The notes beneath the pieces are model-generated. The model was not told the origin of the DNA and did not search any database. It saw only the letters and a program-made list of their open reading frames with translations. A program made the position numbers and the translations under genes. From Fidelibacterota bacterium UBA1611 (GTDB lineage: Bacteria; Fidelibacterota; Marinisomatia; Marinisomatales; UBA1611), in NCBI GenBank assembly GCA_002321855.1, contig DCMX01000044.1:6896-15980 (forward strand): a stretch of DNA of 9,085 nt, in the 5' to 3' direction. Positions 7,263-9,085 of this stretch are shown piece after piece; position 1 is the first letter of the stretch; each line of letters opens with the position of its first letter.

Positions 7263-7625
7263 TTATTCCCATTTCACATCGGTTTTTGGTTCATTTTTTG
7301 GAACCATTGTTGGTTCAAACCCTAACTTCGACCTTGCTTTATCGCTCATCATTTCCGGCTGCCATGCCGGGTCAAATGTGACGGTCACATCTACATCATG
7401 CACTTTATCGAGAGCGGAAACCTTTGTCTTGATATCATCCGCCATATATTGTCCCATTCCACACCCTGGCGTAGTGAGAGACATAGTAACGACAACATCT
7501 GTTAGCTCTCCTGCTGTATCCTGCAGGTCAATATTATAGATCAGACCTAGGTTCCAAAGATCTACCGGTATCTCCGGGTCGTAGCATTGTTTGAGAACAT
7601 CAATTATTTTTTCCTTTAATCGCAT
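7263..7625 (-). CDS. Short DUF59/MIP18-family Fe-S assembly protein (PaaD/SufT-like)
   Basis: A 120-residue single-domain MIP18 (DUF59) protein, a family that includes bacterial Fe-S maturation factors, PaaD and the N-terminal domain of HCF101. Visible motifs are CYDPEIPVDLWNLGLIYN (14-31), TTPGCGMGQYMADDI with conserved Cys55, and FDPAWQPEMMSDKARSKLGF near the C-terminus. The last ~17 residues (EPTMVPKNEPKTDVKWE) form a charged tail not seen in sufT's domain. It shares its motif set with the C-terminal half of SufT in this operon but lacks the SufT N-terminal domain. It lies between the regulator (5-nt gap) and sufA (1-nt gap), so a role in Fe-S cluster delivery is likely. Its exact partner is unknown. 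PaaD of phenylacetate degradation is unlikely, because no paa genes are near. Confidence 0.88.
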   Translation of the reverse strand: MRLKEKIIDVLKQCYDPEIPVDLWNLGLIYNIDLQDTAGELTDVVVTMSLTTPGCGMGQYMADDIKTKVSALDKVHDVDVTVTFDPAWQPEMMSDKARSKLGFEPTMVPKNEPKTDVKWE

Positions 7626-7630
7626 ATTAT

Positions 7631-8026
7631 TCAGGCTATGTCAGCAAGTGTCATATTATTAAATATATTCCGTATTATATCATTGATCTTATTTATGGGT
7701 GATCGAATATTGCAGGTATCGATCTGGTCACAGCCGATCTCGAAATAGCAGTCCATGATGCCCATTGGGCCCTCAAGGATCTCAAAAAAATGGGTCATAT
7801 TTATAGTAGCGGGATCTACCAATAATTTGTATCCCCCAGCAGGGCCCTGCACAGCTCCAATGATACCGACTCTGGCTAATTTCTGCAGTGTTTTGGCTAA
7901 TAACTCATAAGGAATGCCGTACTGTTTTGAGATTTTCTTGGCAGAAGACAGGTTACCATCATCCTGCTCCTGCAGATGGCGCAGAGCAATAAGTCCATAC
8001 TCAACTTTGCGGGTAATTTTCAACAT
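7631..8026 (-). CDS. Rrf2-family transcriptional regulator with IscR-like Fe-S cysteines
   Basis: Predicted Fe-S-sensing repressor of the operon that it heads. The 131-residue protein has an N-terminal winged helix (about 1-75) with RKVEYGLIALRHL, the recognition region IPYELLAKTLQKLARVGII, and a wing VQGPAGGYKL. In the C-terminal half three cysteines at 93, 99 and 105 (CYFEIGCDQIDTC) are spaced C-x5-C-x5-C, nearly the same as Cys92, Cys98 and Cys104 that bind [2Fe-2S] in E. coli IscR. The C-terminal helix NNMTLADI matches the IscR NNITLAEL-type ending. An in-frame TAA at 8033-8035 shortly upstream supports the ATG at 8026. Being first in the suf operon and just downstream of the palindrome at 8084-8102, it is probably autoregulatory. 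It could be named IscR-like or SufR-like; I give no symbol because the subgroup is not settled. Confidence 0.92.
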   Translation of the reverse strand: MLKITRKVEYGLIALRHLQEQDDGNLSSAKKISKQYGIPYELLAKTLQKLARVGIIGAVQGPAGGYKLLVDPATINMTHFFEILEGPMGIMDCYFEIGCDQIDTCNIRSPINKINDIIRNIFNNMTLADIA

Positions 8027-8083
8027 AAACGTTTAATCAGGCGAGGAAAATAATAGACTTACCATAGTGTCGCAAGGAATAAT

Positions 8084-8102
8084 TACGACTATTATAGTCG
8101 TA
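8084..8102 (-). promoter_or_regulatory. Palindromic operator, IscR type-1-like, in the suf promoter region
   Basis: The minus strand reads TACGACTATAATAGTCGTA, a perfect 9-bp inverted repeat around one central base. Its core GACTATAATAGTC (8087-8099) fits the central part GACTRWWWYAGTC of the E. coli IscR type-1 consensus at every position. The flanks fit poorly. It lies 58-76 nt upstream of the Rrf2-family gene and just after selD. I infer that it is the binding site for that regulator when it carries a cluster, giving negative feedback on the suf operon. It is not a convincing terminator: there is no loop, the stem is AT-rich and no T-run follows. Confidence 0.72.
8091..8096 (-). promoter_or_regulatory. 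Candidate -10 element of the suf operon promoter
   Basis: A perfect TATAAT lies in the middle of the palindrome, about 65 nt before the regulator's ATG. The position 17 nt upstream holds TAAAAT (8114-8119), a poor -35 that would fall inside the end of selD. The promoter may therefore rely on another element, or the hexamer may simply be part of the operator. If real, transcription starts near 8084 and the leader is about 58 nt. A regulator bound to the palindrome would directly block RNA polymerase. Confidence 0.45.
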
Positions 8103-8106
8103 TTAA

Positions 8107-9085
8107 TTAATCTATTTTAATACTATGGTTGCCTAGTTCCCTGATCTGTCCGATTTTAAAGGACGGCAGATGGGTTCTTTCTGCAATGATACTTAAAAAC
8201 TCTTCAGCATCTTTACTGGGAAGTGAAATCAGTAGTCCTCCAGATGTCTGGGCATCAGCGGCTAAAAGTCTGTCTGTCTCAGATAAATTTTCTCCAAAAT
8301 TAACCTGATCAATGACATGCTTGAGATTACGGCGTGTTCCACCAGCAATCATTCCTGCTTCTGCCAGGTTTCGTACACCAGGTAAGAAATTCAATAAGGA
8401 AAAACTGATCCTGGCGGAAACTTGACTCCCCTGGCACATTTCCTGCAAATGACCCAGCAGGCCATAACCCGTTACGTCCGTAACAGCATTGACCTTTAAA
8501 CCATTTAATGCCTTAGCCGCTTCTTTATTCAGGGTTTTCATTGAATCCACTGCAGAAGTTATGGTTTGGACGCTTGCCAATCCTTTTTTGATAGCAGTGG
8601 CTGCCACACCAGTTCCTAAGGCTTTTGTAAGTACCAAGGTATCTCCCACTTGAGCACCGGAATTGGTCCATATGGATGCTTCATCCACTTCACCAGTCAC
8701 TACCATACCATACTTGGGTTCTTTGTCATCCACTGAATGTCCGCCTACAATGGGTATACCTGCTTCAGCTGCTTTGTCAGCACCACCTTGGAGAATAGTT
8801 GATAGGATTGATTTGGGGAGGTCATTGATAGGAAAACCGACAATATTCAATGCAAAGAGTGGTTTTCCGCCCATAGCGTAAATATCAGACAGTGCATTGG
8901 CTGCAGCAATTAGACCGAACTCATAAGGATCATCCACGATTGGAGTAAAAAAATCCACTGTTTGGATCAATGTTTTTCCACTATTTAGGCGCACGGCTGC
9001 TGCATCGTCAGCTCCTTCGTAGCCAACAACAACAGAATCATTCGTCGGCATCTTTACATCACCCAGAACCTGGGCTAGGTCACCC
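8107..9085 (-). CDS. selD: Selenide, water dikinase SelD (partial, N-terminus beyond the window)
   Basis: Makes selenophosphate from selenide and ATP, the selenium donor for selenocysteine and for selenium-modified tRNA. The frame stays open through the right edge: in-frame codons before the internal ATG at 9051 read GDLAQVLGDVK, so that ATG is not the start. About 325 residues are visible and roughly 20 are missing, compared with ~345 for the family. Motifs are GYEGADDAAAV, VDFFTPIVDDPYEFGLIAAANALSDIYAMGG (ATP and Mg sites), GGHSVDDKEPKYG, VTDVTGYGLLGHLQEM, GGTRRNL and DAQTSGGLL. The missing end holds the glycine-rich loop with the catalytic Cys or selenocysteine and Lys, so it cannot be told here whether this is a selenoprotein. 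Its stop is 80 nt before the Rrf2-family gene. It belongs to a transcript ending at, or reading into, the suf operon. Confidence 0.95.
   Translation of the reverse strand, partial: GDLAQVLGDVKMPTNDSVVVGYEGADDAAAVRLNSGKTLIQTVDFFTPIVDDPYEFGLIAAANALSDIYAMGGKPLFALNIVGFPINDLPKSILSTILQGGADKAAEAGIPIVGGHSVDDKEPKYGMVVTGEVDEASIWTNSGAQVGDTLVLTKALGTGVAATAIKKGLASVQTITSAVDSMKTLNKEAAKALNGLKVNAVTDVTGYGLLGHLQEMCQGSQVSARISFSLLNFLPGVRNLAEAGMIAGGTRRNLKHVIDQVNFGENLSETDRLLAADAQTSGGLLISLPSKDAEEFLSIIAERTHLPSFKIGQIRELGNHSIKID

Noticed and set aside
7064..7381. Plus-strand open frame of 105 codons
   Set aside because: It is antisense to sufA and the short DUF59 gene. The translation is rich in His, Phe and Thr with no recognisable motif.
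7263..7625. PaaD of the phenylacetate degradation pathway
   Set aside because: It shares the DUF59 fold, but all neighbours are Fe-S assembly genes and no paa genes are present.
8084..8102. Intrinsic terminator for selD
   Set aside because: The inverted repeat has a single central base, hence no proper loop, an AT-rich stem and no T-run on the downstream side. The match to an IscR-type operator explains it better.
8107..9051. selD starting at the internal ATG at 9051
   Set aside because: The frame stays open to the window edge and the upstream codons fit SelD. Starting here would lose the catalytic N-terminal loop of the family.

Overview
The window is one strand-consistent gene block. All 13 genes lie on the minus strand, so the text is transcribed from right to left. 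It carries a complete SUF-type iron-sulfur (Fe-S) cluster assembly operon with its own Rrf2/IscR-like regulator. The operon is preceded by selD and runs on into three genes not normally counted as SUF genes. Both outermost genes are cut by the window edges: selD lacks its N-terminus on the right, and a 2-oxoglutarate/Fe(II) oxygenase lacks its C-terminal half on the left.

Layout in transcription order: selD (partial, >9085-8107); an 80-bp intergenic region with a palindromic operator and promoter (about 8027-8106); an Rrf2 regulator with three spaced cysteines (8026-7631); a short DUF59/MIP18-type protein (7625-7263); sufA (7261-6884); sufB (6850-5399); sufC (5381-4638); sufD (4641-3373); sufE (3376-2969); sufT (2972-2430); sufS (2428-1226); a single-unit DUF2480-like protein (1223-975); a dCMP deaminase (971-549); and a 2OG-Fe(II) oxygenase (530-<1). 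From the regulator to the oxygenase, gaps run from -4 to +33 nt, with three ATGA overlaps and two TAAAATG junctions. This looks like one 12-gene, translationally coupled operon, with no internal terminator or obvious second promoter.

How the parts should work together: SufS takes sulfur from cysteine and passes it to SufE. SufE loads the SufB-SufC-SufD scaffold, where SufC is the ATPase. SufA and the two DUF59 proteins would act in carrying, maturing or delivering clusters. The regulator has Cys93, Cys99 and Cys105 and probably senses Fe-S status. It probably acts on a perfect 9+1+9 inverted repeat whose core fits the E. coli IscR type-1 site and encloses a TATAAT hexamer. The sulfur theme is flanked by selenium (SelD makes selenophosphate) upstream and by a non-haem iron enzyme downstream.

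Organism: a bacterium. Several features point to the Bacteroidota/FCB side of the tree: moderate to low GC, almost no Shine-Dalgarno sequences before the ATG starts, a DUF2480 relative, and the gene order sufA-B-C-D-E-T-S. The DUF2480 protein is only about half the usual length and selD is adjacent, so a less studied FCB lineage (for example Marinimicrobia-like) is possible. That placement is an inference at low confidence. I see no mobile elements, CRISPR arrays, tRNA or rRNA genes.
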